Below the pieces are notes generated by a model. That model ran no database searches, was not told where the DNA came from, and was given only the letters and a program-made list of their open reading frames with translations. A program made the position numbers and the translations under genes. Positions 1 through 11,958 of a stretch of DNA of 64,000 nucleotides are shown one piece after another. This DNA is from Diospyros lotus (Eukaryota; Streptophyta; Magnoliopsida; Ericales; Ebenaceae), in NCBI RefSeq assembly GCF_014633365.1, contig NC_068352.1, forward strand, positions 25,267,310 through 25,331,309, read 5' to 3'. How positions within the stretch are numbered: the stretch's first letter is position 1; the number at the start of each line of letters is the position of its first letter.

Positions 1-155
1 AGACTCCATCAGAATCATCCACCCCACATCTATCTCAGGATTTTCCATCGACACGCTCATCTACATCACGCCATTACTAGACAATTAATGTGATAGGTAT
101 GCACAAAATATTTAAATTGAGTGTAATTATTATATACTTGCATTAATTATTAAAT

Positions 156-580
156 TAGGTATATGTTTTTTGATTGACAAATGAACAAGGAGTTATAAAA
201 CAAGAAAAGCTAAGGGTTAAGGATGTTTGGTTACTTGCACGTGGAAGGCGTGTCATGTTAGAGTTTAATGAATCACTCCAACCAATAGGAGATGCAGCTG
301 GACTTCTTGGAGGGATTTTAGGAGAGTTAACTTCCAATTTTGTTGCTTTTCCTGTCAATTACGAAAGTTAGCCTAAAGTTCCCAAGGCATACAAAGATGA
401 AATTTACAAAAATAGAGTCATGGTAATTAACTAACATTTGTTGTTTTAATATATTTTTTTGAATATTTTGTTATAATTAATATTGTTATTTTTTGAAGGA
501 AAAATTTAATGTTGACGAAGGAAGAATTTCATTTTTAGAAACATTAGAAAAAAATGGAAGGACAATAGATGCAAGTTATA
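156..580 (+). pseudogene. Ptta/En/Spm-type plant transposase relic, part 1
   Basis: The + strand encodes a fragment resembling the conserved block of the plant Ptta/En/Spm transposase-associated family (Transposase_24). It has a VKDVW motif, an RGRRVMLEFNESLQPIG segment and a GGLLG-like stretch, and continues past an in-frame TAG at 369-371 as PKVPKAYKDEIY. An apparent intron (about 424-497) leads to EKFNVDEGRISFLETLEKNG, after which similarity is lost near 580. Proteins of this family accompany CACTA transposons. The stop codon and truncation show it is dead. The piece starts near the window edge, so the parent element probably extends to the left. The assignment rests on remembered family motifs. 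Confidence 0.6.
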
Positions 581-1704
581 CACTATAAGAATTTCATTTT
601 TATAGTGTTTGTTTCTACACACCTTTTGGCAATTCAGGTGCTTAGTTAATTAAATTCCCTTGATCAAAGATGTTTTCTGCTGTCGGCTAATCCATTATCT
701 TTGGGTTATATCACCTTGTCAACATGATGTTATTCTTGTCATTTTCAAAGGGACAGATGATGAACATTCTCTCTTATATTTATTTATTTTGTATTTTAGT
801 GATGATCAAACATGTTTGATGTTTCTTCTCTCAATAATCCATACTTTAGATAATCATAATGTTTGGAGATTAATATAAGGCCAGATAGGGTCAATTAATT
901 TGTCAAAAAAAAAGGGATTTCATTATCTATTGCGGATTAAAAAGATATTTTAGAGTCCTAAAGGGTGGGCAGGTTAGTTAATTAATCTAAGAATTTTAGT
1001 TATTTAATCATTGGGAAAAATGTTTACGTGAACTTAGATGTATATGGTTGACATGGGCTCAAAACAAACATTATGTTATATATATAAATGTGTGTGTGTA
1101 TATATAAATGTATATATATGTAAGTGCAGGAAGCACATATTCTTTTCTAGCCCTGACTACCTGCAGGCCAAGAGATGGCTAGGTGACATGTATAGGGGCA
1201 TCAATTCCTTATGGAGTGTGCCAATGGCAAGCAAAGAGGATGGATGGTGCTGTAAATTCGTCGATTAATTAAGTTGCTTTTCGGGTGAGAACATTATGAG
1301 GAGAAGAATTTGGTTATATTCGAAGAGGACATGGAATATTTTTGTGTCTTGCTTCTTTTTTTATCTTCTCTTTGCTTTTGTTTAATGCTCATGACTGAGC
1401 TTGATTCCCAGATGATGATCCACTAGTCCTTTGTGGGAATAGCTTGTAATATATATATATATATATGCATAGTTATATCACAAGTGGGGTATTGTCACGT
1501 GTAGTGTAGTTAATTACTTGAAAAAAATCACTAATTAAGTGATAGAAAAATTAAAGTTGTAATTTATTCCTTGAAATTAGGTCTCCTTGAAAGTAGAAAG
1601 TTGAGAATACTTACTTTTTTGGTGTTAATCGAAGTTTTTTGTGTGAGTTGATTTGCTGGTGTTTTGTTGTTATTGATATTATTTTTTAATCCGTATACAT
1701 ACAG
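581..1704. other. Non-coding AT-rich interval splitting the transposase relic
   Basis: No convincing coding sequence is visible. The stretch separates two parts of the same Ptta/En/Spm-like relic, so it is either a long intron or inserted DNA. It contains TA/TG microsatellite tracts near 1078-1125 and 1450-1467. Confidence 0.4.
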
Positions 1705-2327
1705 GACAAAATTTCTGAGATTAAGAGTCAAGGCACATCTTCATAGTTAGTCTCTTTACGTGTTTCACTTGCTCAAGTACTAGGAAAAGAACACTCAGGC
1801 CGAGTCTAAGGTTTGAGCTTCGATTTGAGTCCAAATCAAGTTTTTGGGACCACTAGTCAATTGAATGTGATATTTTTATCTTCCAATAATACTAGTCCAT
1901 CTATTGTAGTATGCCAAGAACAAGTGAACCTTTTGACAGAAGAATTACGAATTAGTAAACAAAAGGTTCAAAGTTTAGAGTCGCAGCTACAAAATTTTCA
2001 AGGTGCAATGACTTTTCTTTTCACAAACGTTGTGGGGAATATACCACCTGAGTTTGCTGCTATGCTCAATTCAATGGTATGTTAATATGTTAATTCTAAA
2101 CTTATTAATTTTGATTTTTCATTTGAAGTGATTGTTTATGTTATGCCTACATATACTTTTAAGAGTATGTTTTTATCTTTTGTATACATCTAATATAATT
2201 TTAATTATTTCAGGCACCAGATGCGCATAGTAAACAAGCTTCACCAGCAGAAAGGCGGTCTTCGATATCTAGTTATAACATTTATGAGACACAACACCTC
2301 CAGACCAACAAAATTGATGTATTTTAA
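1705..2327 (+). pseudogene. Ptta/En/Spm-type transposase relic, part 2 (coiled coil)
   Basis: Sequence follows an AG acceptor at 1703-1704 and encodes a decayed segment with LGKEHSGRV and a Gly/Phe/Ser-rich VFGTTS region, as in the C-terminal half of Ptta/En/Spm-type proteins. An in-frame TAG interrupts it before position 1813. From 1813 it is open to 2076, including a predicted coiled coil (EQVNLLTEELRISKQKVQSL, then LESQLQNF). A donor GTATGT at 2077 and acceptor CAG at 2211-2213 would join a last exon ending at the TAA at 2325-2327. The order matches part 1 (156-580), so both belong to one broken gene of a CACTA-type element. No intact start codon can be assigned. Confidence 0.55.
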
Positions 2328-2639
2328 AATTTGAACGACTTGACCTCACTTTTTAAATTTCATTTTGATATGTAAGTCTATTTTGATTGGACTTTGATGT
2401 GTTACATGTTTGGATATTTAAGTTGGATTGAATATTTATGGTTTGTTAATTAAATAGATTGAGATATTGTGTTTGTGAATTTGGTATATATATAGGTTAT
2501 AGATTTAATTAGGATATTTGGGAGTTGGATATTTATGGTTGGATATTTAGGTTACAGGTTGAGTTATTATCTTTGAATTGGGTATACAAGTTATAATTTA
2601 CAAGTATTCTCAGGGATTTAAATGCTTCTATTGAATTTA

Positions 2640-2960
2640 GTGATGGTTTTAAAACAGCCGTTAAATTCTTTTACAGTGTTGTTCTAGCAAAACCGCCCCT
2701 AAAATTTTTATACAGTGTTATTTTAGCAACGGTTCAAAAACCACCGCTAAGTTCTTTTACACTAGCGGCGGTTTCTCTAAATTCAATAGGTTTTAAACAT
2801 TTAGTGGCGATTTTGAAACCGTCGCTAAACATTATTAACCGTCGAAAATAATATATTTTTGCGGCGGTTTGTAAACCGCTGCAAAAAATATCATAGCGGT
2901 TGCTGAAAATTGTCGCAAAAATCCTCTAGACGGCCGTATCATGTAAAATAACAATAGATT
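2640..2960. repeat. CACTA-type subterminal repeat block
   Basis: There are repeated, variably oriented copies of motifs such as GCGGCGGTTT, AAACCGCCG/AAACCGTCGCTAAA and TTAGCGGC, spaced every 20-40 bp. Dense inverted short motifs of this kind are typical of the subterminal transposase-binding regions of CACTA (En/Spm) elements. The block lies just 3' of the Ptta/En/Spm-like relic, which fits the end of one element. No clear CACTA terminus was found beside it. Confidence 0.55.
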
Positions 2961-3585
2961 ATAGCTGATTGCAATATTTTGAAAGTATAAGGGATTTTTT
3001 GATACAATCGAAAGCACATGGGGGTAAGTTGCACATGGCCCTAAGTGCACGGGGTTTCATATAATTTATCCTTAATTTTTTATATAGAAACTATTTTTTT
3101 TAATTGACAATATAGACAAGAGAAAAATATATGAATAAATAAAAATTGAATAAGTACAAAATGTGAAAAATTTACAGGTCTATAAACTAAAAATTTATTG
3201 ATTTACTTTTATTTTATTTTTCTTTAATGCCTAGATAAAAGCAGATTCTCCAAACGAAATTTCGTCCAAAAAATTATTTTATCAAATTGTCCTTCTAAAA
3301 TAATACCACTTTTTATCATTTTTTCATTACATTATTAATTTACTTATTTATTATTTAATATTAAAAAATGATTTGTAGACTTAAGAAATTGGGAACCTCC
3401 TCATTTGAATAACATTTCATTATACATTGTCTAACATTAAAAAATGATTCGTAAACTTAGAAAATTAAGGGATCTCTTTGTTTAAATGAAATAACAAAAT
3501 AAACAGAGTATTAATTTATGTAACCGACTCCGTGTGATAAGATAAAAGCTGAATATGTTTTTATTATTGTTGTTTATTAATTTTG
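2961..3585. other. AT-rich interval without recognisable features
   Basis: No coding region, terminal repeat or RNA gene is visible. A short direct repeat (AAAAAATGATT followed by GTAGACTTA/GTAAACTTA) recurs near 3363 and 3440. Confidence 0.4.
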
Positions 3586-3589
3586 AGCC

Positions 3590-3885
3590 CCTCCTCCTTG
3601 GGCCTAGGCATAGGCCTTCAGCGGGGCCTGGCCACGAGTTGGGAGCTTGGATTCCAAAGGTGTAAGTTCAGGTGACCTAAGCCACCCTTTCTTGTGACTG
3701 GAACCTATGCTACTCCATGGAAGAAGGCTCTGCCCAACTTTGGGGAAACCAAGGAGCTGCTCAGTTGCCTCTAAGCCCATCAGTCTAGGAGGATGCGCCC
3801 CAGATATCCCGATGGCGAGTGGCGACTGAGCCCACTCTTAAAGATCAGAATATAGCCAGGGCTTTGGAGGAGTGGCTTAGTTTTT
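3590..3885 (+). repeat. GC-rich SINE-like or hAT-end fragment
   Basis: This is an isolated GC-rich segment in AT-rich surroundings. One reading is a SINE, with a box-A-like TGGCCACGAGTTGGGAG near 3628 and a box-B-like AAGTTCAGGTGACC about 35 bp further on. The other is a remnant hAT end, because CCTAGGCATAGGCC near 3602 resembles, in inverted orientation, the terminal sequence of the hAT element at 14895. No target duplication was found. Confidence 0.3.
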
Positions 3886-4061
3886 TCCTTTTATTTTTTC
3901 ATGTAGTTGGCCCTCGACCTCTTTCTTGTACTTAGCCTCGAGTTGCCCCTTTTTCCTTTAAATATACAATTTTTGAGCTTGACTCCTTTGAGTTTAATTT
4001 CATCATTTATTTCTTCTATCCTTATTTCAATTTTTAGTGATTTAGATGTCCAAGGGATCTT

Positions 4062-4785
4062 AGATATGGTTGATAATGGTTCGATTTTATTTTAATTTTT
4101 GCCAAAACTATAACCAAATCAAACTTAAACTATTAAAACTAAAACCAAACCATTACCCATTGATTTTAAAAATTAAAAATCATAACCAAACCATTCGATT
4201 TCAGTTTTAATCATGATTTTTTTTAGTTTGATCCATATCAACAAATAAAAACAAACTTTTGCAAATAATATTCATAAAAATTTTTGATAACTCCACAACA
4301 AACAAAGATAAAGTCTAATAAAATTACATTCTTCTTGCATAAAATTACAAATTAACTTCAAACTTCTTGGGTATAATTATTTGATTGATAAAAATAAAAT
4401 AATTTAAGATTAGGTTTTATTTTTATTTGTTAATTACTTTATAAATGTTAAATATTTTATATATTTGTAATGCATTAGTTAAAATACTTGTAAAAAAATG
4501 CATTAGTCAATATATATTTTATGTGTATATATAATATATTGAATAAATAAATATTATATATATATATATATTCGGTTCGGTTTGTTTTAGTTTCCCACAC
4601 ATTTGGTTCGATTCAGGTTTGGTTTTGAATTTAGTGAAAACCATAAACAAACCATACCTATTGAAACAATATTCGATTTTTTTCCAAACCAAACCGTTAC
4701 TCAGTCAAACAATTTTTAACCGCGTTGATCGGTTCAATTTCGGTTTGATTCCCCATAATTTTGATTGCAATTGCCATCCCTAATC
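4062..4785. mobile_element. Non-autonomous element with GGTTCGGTTT-type ends
   Basis: The left end reads TAGATATGGTTGATAATGG and the right end, in reverse complement, TTAGGGATGGCAATTGC. They are imperfect inverted matches, both leading into GGTTCGGTTT-like repeats (AAACCAAACC on one side, TTCGGTTCGG on the other). This is the arrangement of widespread plant MITE-like elements of the GGGATGGCAAT type. It has no coding capacity, and no clear target duplication was found. Confidence 0.4.
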
Positions 4786-5018
4786 TCAGCTTAGGAGTCT
4801 CGAGCACAAGGGACTTGAGTACGAGTGGGATGGTTTCCTTCTTTACTTAGGTTGGGTTAAGGAACATTATTCTTAAAAAAAAAAAAAAAACTACCTTTTT
4901 CTTTTAATGTACATAATTTCTTCGATGATACATCAAGGAGGTATTGGAAAAATCATCTCAAGTTTTGTACATTTCATGTTTTCAGAATTACATTGTCCTA
5001 AAAAATTTCTAGTATCTC

Positions 5019-5335
5019 ACTATAAAAAAAAATAAAAACTCATCATTAGTGACGGAATCTAGCGACATAATTAAATTCCATCGCTAATAGAGCCCCATTT
5101 AGCGACTAAAAAATATAACGACAAAAAAAAAAAATTTAATGATAGATTTAAAGATGAAATTTTTTCGTCTCTGATTTTCGTGACATAAATTTTCTTTCTT
5201 TGAATTTTTTTTCCATCAAAGATGAAATCAAATACAAAAAAATTTTGTGTCTGATTTCATAAACGAAAAAAAAAAAAAAAATCAGCATAGACAGAATCTG
5301 TGTTTAGAGATGAAAAAAAAAATCAATCTCTGGTT
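5019..5335. mobile_element. CACTA-type terminus with subterminal GCGAC motifs
   Basis: CACTATAAAAAAAAA starts at 5019 and is followed by AGTGACGGAATCTAGCGAC, CATCGCTAA and TTTAGCGAC motifs. A CACTA end followed by repeated TAGCGAC/GTCGCTA motifs is characteristic of En/Spm termini. The opposite end was not located, so this may be a truncated element. Confidence 0.45.
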
Positions 5336-6136
5336 GTTATTGATGTAAATGATATAATTTAAAATTTAAATTATGTTATTTGAAATTTAAAATTTTTAAA
5401 TGCTTATATTTAAAATTTAATCATTTGAATAACTATTTGATAAGATTTTAAAATTTACTTATTTTAATCATTATAATATAATAAATAAATCTAAAAATTA
5501 TAATACGCACATATATATACATATACCTAAATAAATATATATGTGTTTATAAGGTAAATAACATTTGTTTGATCTTCAATTTTATATTTTTTAATAAATT
5601 AATACTTAGTACTTTAATTTGTCTTATAATAATTATTAAATTTTAATTTTATTACAAATTTGTCCCCTGTCAAAAATTTTGTCAAGAAATTATAATGTGA
5701 CATATATATAAAATAAAAAATTAAAAAAATTAAAAACTTAGGAATATCGATTATTAGTGAGAGCCATAACCATTGTGCTATAGATTTTACACTGAAAGAA
5801 CCCATTTCTTCTTTATTGAAAATTGTTGGGTTTTTTTCTAAGTCATTTTTTTTTCAATTTCTCAAAAAATTCTCACCAAAATAAAAAGATTTTTCTGTTT
5901 ATCGACTAAAATTTTACTGCAAATATCATATATATGTGAGATTATGCATGTACATACACATATATATATATATGTACAAGATCTTTAGTATGTTAAGCAA
6001 CATAATTGTTGCTTCTTTGTTTTTATTTTTTTATTTTTTATTATTTTATATATTTGCATCGTGATATATTTTTGTGGTGTTGGACAAAATTTTTAAATAG
6101 GAACTAAATTGTAACATGATCAAAAATTTAATAATT
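5336..6136. other. AT-rich interval without recognisable genes
   Basis: Very AT-rich, with TA microsatellites near 5510-5540 and 5950-5975. No open frame with family resemblance, terminal repeat or RNA gene was found. Confidence 0.4.
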
Positions 6137-6141
6137 GCTAT

Positions 6142-7507
6142 TGTTGAGCCAACTTGCTCATATTAATTAAGTTTTGATGATTAACAAAAATATTTTTATG
6201 ATATAAATGTGTTTCTTTCTCATATAAAAAAATAAATTTATTTTGAAATAAAAGTGCCTATAAAGAGTAAATTTATTTTGAATTAAAAGTGGATTGTCTT
6301 TAAACATGTTTCTTTCTTTTGATAATTTTTTGTCTCAAAAGTTTATGTTTAAATTTTCATTTGTTGATAAATATTTTTATTACTTATGCAAAAAGTATAT
6401 TGATTTTGAATTACAAAAGAATTACTTTTAGACATGTTTTCTCTTTTTTATACAAAAAGTAAATTTATTTTGAATTAAAGAAAATTAATTTTAGACATGT
6501 TTTATTTACTCATACAAAAGGTAAATTTATTTTGAATTAAAGGAGATTCATTTTAGACGTGTTTTCTTGTTTTAATAATTTATGTCTAAAAAACTTATAT
6601 TTGAATTTTCAAATATTGATTTTTTATATAAAAAGTAAATTTATTTTGAATTAAAGGTAAGACATGTTTTCTTATTGTTTGAGAAAGTTTAAACATTTTT
6701 TGAATTTCAAATTTCATATTAATCATTTCGTTAGTGGCTAAAATGTTTATAAATACCCCCCAAACTCATTTTTTGAGTATCCAAGTACTTTCATTGCATA
6801 TTCAAAACATCTGAAAGATCTCAAACGCTCTCAAGTAAAACATTCAAACAATCCGAAACTCTCGAAGCATTATTGCACATCCATCGAAAAGTCACAAGGC
6901 AAGAGGAGAAAAGTTCTTTAAGTCTTCTACGACAAATCCGAACTTCTCCATTTGAGGTTACAAATTTATTTATTTATTTAAATATTATTGTCTTGTATAA
7001 TTTGTTCTTACTTGCTTAGTTGTGTCCAAGTGTGGACAAATTATTTATAACATTTAAATTATTATTGAGAATTATATAGATTTCCTAGATTTGTTAAAAT
7101 ATAGGTGAATATAGTTTTCAATGTGAGCTAAGGAGAAAATTTTAGTATAGTGGTTGCCTAGAACCCATTATAATCTAGGTGTGTATTTAGTTTTCAAGGT
7201 GAGCTAGTGTGAAAACCTTGGTGATTTTGATTTAGTGGAACCCCAAGGGTGGTTAGACCTTCAGAGAGTGAACTGGATGTATATGAAAACACCGAACCAC
7301 TATAAATTGTGTTGTGTCTCATTGTATTTATTTTTGTTATATCTTGTGATTTGCATTTATTATTAATCTTAGATATAATTTATTATATTTATCAAATATA
7401 TATTTTTTAACAAAATTATTAATCAAGAATATTTATCAAAATTGAGAAAAATTTTAATCACTCAAATTCACTCCTCTCTTGAGTGACCATATCCTAAAGA
7501 ACCAATA
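6142..7507 (+). mobile_element. Ty1/copia-type solo LTR (target duplication GCTAT)
   Basis: The element starts TGTTGAGCCAACTTG and is flanked by the exact 5-bp direct repeat GCTAT (6137-6141 and 7508-7512). Its last dinucleotide is TA instead of CA. A TATA box (TTATAAATA) lies at 6747. The U5-like end has a segment around ACCACTATAAATTGTGT and a CTCTCTTGAGTGACC stretch typical of SIRE-like copia LTRs. No internal coding region is present, so it is a solo LTR left by LTR-LTR recombination. Positions 6230-6660 hold about six imperfect copies of a unit containing AAATTTATTTTGAATTAAA. Confidence 0.7.
6230..6660. repeat. Imperfect tandem repeats in the copia LTR
   Basis: The motif AAATTTATTTTGAATTAAA followed by (T)TTAGACATGTTTTCT recurs about six times at 40-130 bp spacing. 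It lies in the U3-like part, upstream of the TATA box at 6747, where repeated elements often act as enhancer or regulatory arrays. Confidence 0.65.
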
Positions 7508-7637
7508 GCTATAATACAAATTAAAATATAAAGACTATTTGTTAAAATATAATTGCTATATTCATGTTAATATATGTAAATATGTGCCTACACATGTATA
7601 TATATACATCTATACATACTAAGTACATGTATATGTA

Positions 7638-7809
7638 GCCTTCAGGGCATAAGTCGAGCGGTCGGATGAGCAATATATTAGTATCAATCCAACAGGTTAC
7701 AAGTTCAATTCTCGTCTTACACAAGGACCAAATCCAACCTACGATTTACCTGCTCTGACGTAATTGAGGACACGGACACTGAAAGTTGCGCAAAGACAGT
7801 CATTCCAAA
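7638..7809 (+). mobile_element. tRNA-derived SINE, 172 bp
   Basis: It contains an A-box-like CATAAGTCGAGCGGTCGG and, about 45 bp on, a B-box-like GGTTACAAGTTCAATTCTC, the internal RNA polymerase III promoter of tRNA-derived SINEs. The exact 14-bp repeat TACATGTATATGTA flanks it (7624-7637 and 7810-7823), a size typical of LINE-mediated insertion. The local DNA is rich in TATG repeats, so part of this match could be chance. Confidence 0.6.
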
Positions 7810-8169
7810 TACATGTATATGTAAATGTGCATGCATATTGGTATATATATTTATACATTGACATGCATATACACATATATATGTACGTACATATATGTAT
7901 ATGTACAATGAATGCATATGCATATATCATATCTATAGGTACATATATATATACAAAATACATGTAAATAATTTTAATAAATACATGTATGTATAAATAA
8001 TTTTTATTAGTGAACAAAATAAAATATTTTAAAATTAATATCTAATTAATTTTTAAATTTAAATTACATTCATTTTTCCCTTGTTTGTATTCAAAGACGG
8101 AAAAAGATTATATAATTATAATCTATATAGTTCGATAATGCCAAAAGATAAAAATCCTAAATGTCCTTT

Positions 8170-9712
8170 GAATATAAAATCTTTTGTGTTTGATCTTCAA
8201 AAAAAAATATTATGACATCAAACAAAAGTTATTTTGAAACCAATGAATTGTTGTATAAAATGTGCAGTTATTTTGAAATCAAATGAATTATGGTATAAAA
8301 TGTGAAGTTGTTTTGAAATTCAATGACTTGTTGTATGAATTATGTCAAAATTATTTTGCTTTTGATATTATTTTGATAATAAAAAATTTCATATTTTCTT
8401 ATTGATGAAAATTATAATGTTGAATATCCTTGATGAAAAATATTTTGATAATAAAAATCTTTATTTTTTATGATAAAAAATATTTTCAAGTTATCTACAT
8501 TTTCAAAATGAAAATAAAGTATGTATGCTTGAAAATGGAAAATCATTCTTTTGTCTAAGGATGTTGTCTTAATATTTTCACATTTATGTAAACTCCTTAA
8601 TGGCAATTTCTTGAATAATTATCATTTGGAATTCATGCTATATTCCTTTAAAATCAATTAATTTAGTATATGATAAAATTTCAAGAAAAGTCTTTTAAAT
8701 CATACACTTATTTTAAAAAGATAAAGGCAAATTTGTCGACTTCTTTTGAGTCATTTGTCGACTGTTTTATGTCTTTGAAATATGGGTTGACTAAAGAGAA
8801 AACTGTTGACTTCCTTAAGGAAACAATCAATCATTTTTGGCTTTTGGCCAAAAATAATCGACAATGCTCGAGACCTGTCGACAAAGAAATTTCATGCTCT
8901 CGGTCTAAATATTTTAAGCTCAAATTTTGTCTACATTGACTGTATAGTATCAATTTTTTTTTTTCAAATTGTTGACTTTTTGTTAAAGAAGTCAACCTTT
9001 TTTATAAAAGAGTCGACAGATTGCCCAAAGCCATTGTGTGCTTCAAATTTTCAAAGAAAACTATCGAGCAATTGGTAAATTGTCGACCGTTTCCTTCACT
9101 GACATGTTTTAACAACTAGTTTTTTAAATTCCAACGGCTCTTAATGACTAATTTTCTTTAATGCTCGTGAGAAGGCTATAAATACCAGTCTAATGATGCA
9201 CTAGAAAGGCTAATGAAAGAAAATGAAGTGATATAAAGCTTACAATTGTATTCATTCTTCTCATTAATGCTTATAATTTCAATTTTCTCTCAAAAGGTAA
9301 TAGATATCATTTGTATTATTTTGTTTTAACCTTTGTATCTTCATTTGAGAGACATTATAATTGAGAGTTTATACTTCTTAGATTATCTCATTGTAATTGC
9401 TTTTGTATATTGCTTAACAGTATTGTTAGAGGGTCTACTTAGTACAAGTAAGAGGTTGTATATTGTCTAGGTGATTAGTAGATGGCCTACTCGAGTTCAA
9501 GTATGAAATTTTAGTAAATTTAAAAATCTTTAGTAAAGAGTTAAGGTAGTGGAGTAAGTCGGTTGAATCGAACTACTAGTTTTTTCAAGTTTTGTAAATA
9601 TCATTTTATATTTAATGTTCTATTGCACTAAGATCTCATTTCAAGAAAAAATTTCTAAATCTCATTTCAATTTCTCAAACACCCAATTCGTTCCTTTTTT
9701 TGGATGTGTGGT
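8170..9712 (+). mobile_element. Copia-type LTR remnant, boundaries uncertain
   Basis: The organisation parallels the LTR at 6142-7507. It has a repeated U3-like portion (three about 40-bp repeats at 8228-8345 and several GTCGAC-containing repeats at 8735-9085), a TATA box CTATAAATACC at 9176, and a U5-like end with CTCAAACACCCAATTCG and GGATGTGTGGTGACA near 9710. No coding region and no convincing 5-bp target duplication were found, so the start is an estimate. Confidence 0.5.
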
Positions 9713-10144
9713 GACATCTTGAGCAATCTTAATATCGTCTAGAGGGTCACGTGGTTGGTGAAGATGAAATATATAGAATAGGCCTAGAAGGCCATTCATG
9801 GGCCTCACTTGGGCTATGATGATGATGGAAAGTCAGGAGGTAAACCAAGTACTTGTTGGACCCAAGCCTAACTCTTGAGTTTTGGCCCACGCTGGACTTT
9901 GTTATCCATCATCAATACTAATAGTGTTTAGTCCTATGACTTCAGAATAAATTATCTATTAACAAATTACCTGCATATGTACATAATTAATTGCATAGAC
10001 TTAATCAATGAACAATAATACAAATTGTTATGCCCAATGATGGGCTCAAGTCTAAGGAGAGTTGAGCCACAGTCTATTGAAAAATTGGACAAGAGACTTA
10101 ACCAAAGGACTTGCAAGAGATTCACACAAGAGACTCGTGAGAGG
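9713..10144. other. Interval without recognisable gene
   Basis: Mixed-composition sequence. The repeated phrases AAGAGACT and GAGAGACTTG near 10090-10145 continue at 11197-11220, on the other side of the hAT insertion, so the host DNA there is a short repeated segment of unknown origin. Confidence 0.4.
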
Positions 10145-10152
10145 TTCGGGAG

Positions 10153-11188
10153 CAGGGGCAGAGCCACCTGAGGCCCAGTGAGGGCAGTTGCCCCCACTGG
10201 GCTAGATTTTTTTTTAAATATTTTTTATAATGATTTATTATTAAAAATAAAATATATATATTATATTTTACTACTAGAAATTAAAAAATAAGTATTAAAG
10301 AAAGCAAGTATATAATGGCCAGTAATAACTATCGCAATATTTTTTATAATTTGTTCATAATTTTAATTTTTTACAATGATGATACAAATAAAACTAAATA
10401 TTGAAGAAAATTGTGAAATAAAGAAAGTAATCATGGAGGAAATTTATATTGAAGAAAATGAACAAATTAATAAAGCAAGTACCGAGCAAATTGATGTTGC
10501 ACAACTTTCTACGGATCCCAAGTTAAGAATTAAAATAATGGATTATAATGTTAATTTTTAAGATTAAATTAGAAGAATCTACTTGTAAAGAGATTTGTGT
10601 CAGCTTTAAAATCAAGACGATTCATTTCAACTTGATTCAATGAATTTGGTAATTAGTTAGAATATAATATAATATAAGCAAAGATGTCGCATTTTGCTTA
10701 TAGTGTTATCTTTTTAAAACAATAATGTAGAATAAGGAAATAGTGATTCTTTCATGAAAAAAGAGTTCAATCACTTAAAAAAAAAAAGAAGATAGATTTT
10801 AAGTTTATGTTGGAGATGTTAATAGTGCACACAATTAAACTTGAAATAACTGTGAAATCTTAATGAATCAAGAGCAAAATATTAAGATAATTTTTTCTTC
10901 AGACAATTAGAACAAATACTATGTGATTATCAAATTCGTCTAAATAGATCAATTGATTGTGTTTGACTTCTTTTACGACAAAAACTAGCCTCTCGTGGTT
11001 ATGACGAGTCTAAAGATTCAAACAATTAATATAATTTTCTTGAACAATTGTAATTTCTAGTATAAAAAGCTGTAAGAAATAATGGTAAAAAAAATTATTT
11101 TAATATTATCACTATGATTTATCTTTAAAATTATATTTTTAGTATTTAACTTCGCCTCCACTAAACCAAAATTCTGGCTCTGTCCTTG
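10153..11188 (+). mobile_element. hAT transposon, 1.04 kb internally deleted copy
   Basis: The terminal inverted repeats CAGGGGCAGAGCC and GGCTCTGTCCTTG are flanked by the exact 8-bp target duplication TTCGGGAG (10145-10152 and 11189-11196), the hAT hallmark. The interior keeps the 5' part of a TTF/DUF4371-type transposase gene. The rest of the gene is deleted, so this copy is non-autonomous. Confidence 0.9.
10376..11095 (+). pseudogene. Truncated TTF-type hAT transposase relic
   Basis: From 10376 the + strand encodes an Asn/Glu-rich N-terminal segment, then LSTDPKLRIKIMDYN, which resembles the start of the conserved region in plant zinc finger MYM-type 1-like hAT transposases. Decayed matches follow in several frames: a REFNHL-like TTF motif, a LNRSIDC-like segment and a SRGYDESKDSNN segment of the DUF4371 domain. 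Many stops and frameshifts are present, and everything after DUF4371 is missing. It is the same transposase class as in the 16-kb element at 14895-30878. Confidence 0.65.
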
Positions 11189-11958
11189 TTCGGGAGAATT
11201 GGTTGAGAGACTTGCAGGAGGCTTGCTCGATGATAGCCCTATTGTTGGTAGATTCTAGTATAGAAAGGAAAAAAAGATAAAAGAAAAAAAAAAGAAAAGA
11301 AAAAGTGGATAACGATGAATTGGTATAAAAGAAAAATAAATAAATCAACAAGAAAAAAAAGGAAAAAGAAGATGATGATGAAGCCCATGAGTATGGTGAC
11401 TCAAAATTTGCACCTTCCTCTTCTTATTCTTTACATTGAACTAATTAATGGCTAAATTAAATATAGAATCCACTCAAGCTCCTTTATTGGCAAAATTTGT
11501 TGCTTCAACTGCTTTTCTAAAGCCTATTCGATCATGGGTTCCTTCTAGAACCCACAATAATTTTTAACTATTAATTTAATATAATTTTTGAAACATGGAT
11601 CAAATTGATTTGTTTCATGACTAAAAGCTGGTTGTTTTTATGCTCGAAACGAGTTCAAACCGATATACTAATTGAGCTAGATCTGTTGAACCGGCTAAAT
11701 TTTTTAATTTTTAATTTATTTTTAAATATTAGAAAAATTTATAATATTTTAAGATTTTTTAAAAGAGTTTATATCTACTATTTGAATACTATCTATCAGT
11801 TTGTTAATACACGGATAGTTTTGTTTAATTTTTATTTGTAATTGAAATATTTGATTTTAAATTTTATTTTACTTCTATCATAAATTTGTGTTAGTCTTGT
11901 TGTATAAATTTTTATAATTGTAGAATAAGTTACATAATACTCTTTTTAATCTACTAAG

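Noticed and set aside
7717..8017. Open frames rich in Tyr/Ile/Met on both strands
   Set aside because: They encode TATG/TA microsatellite sequence.
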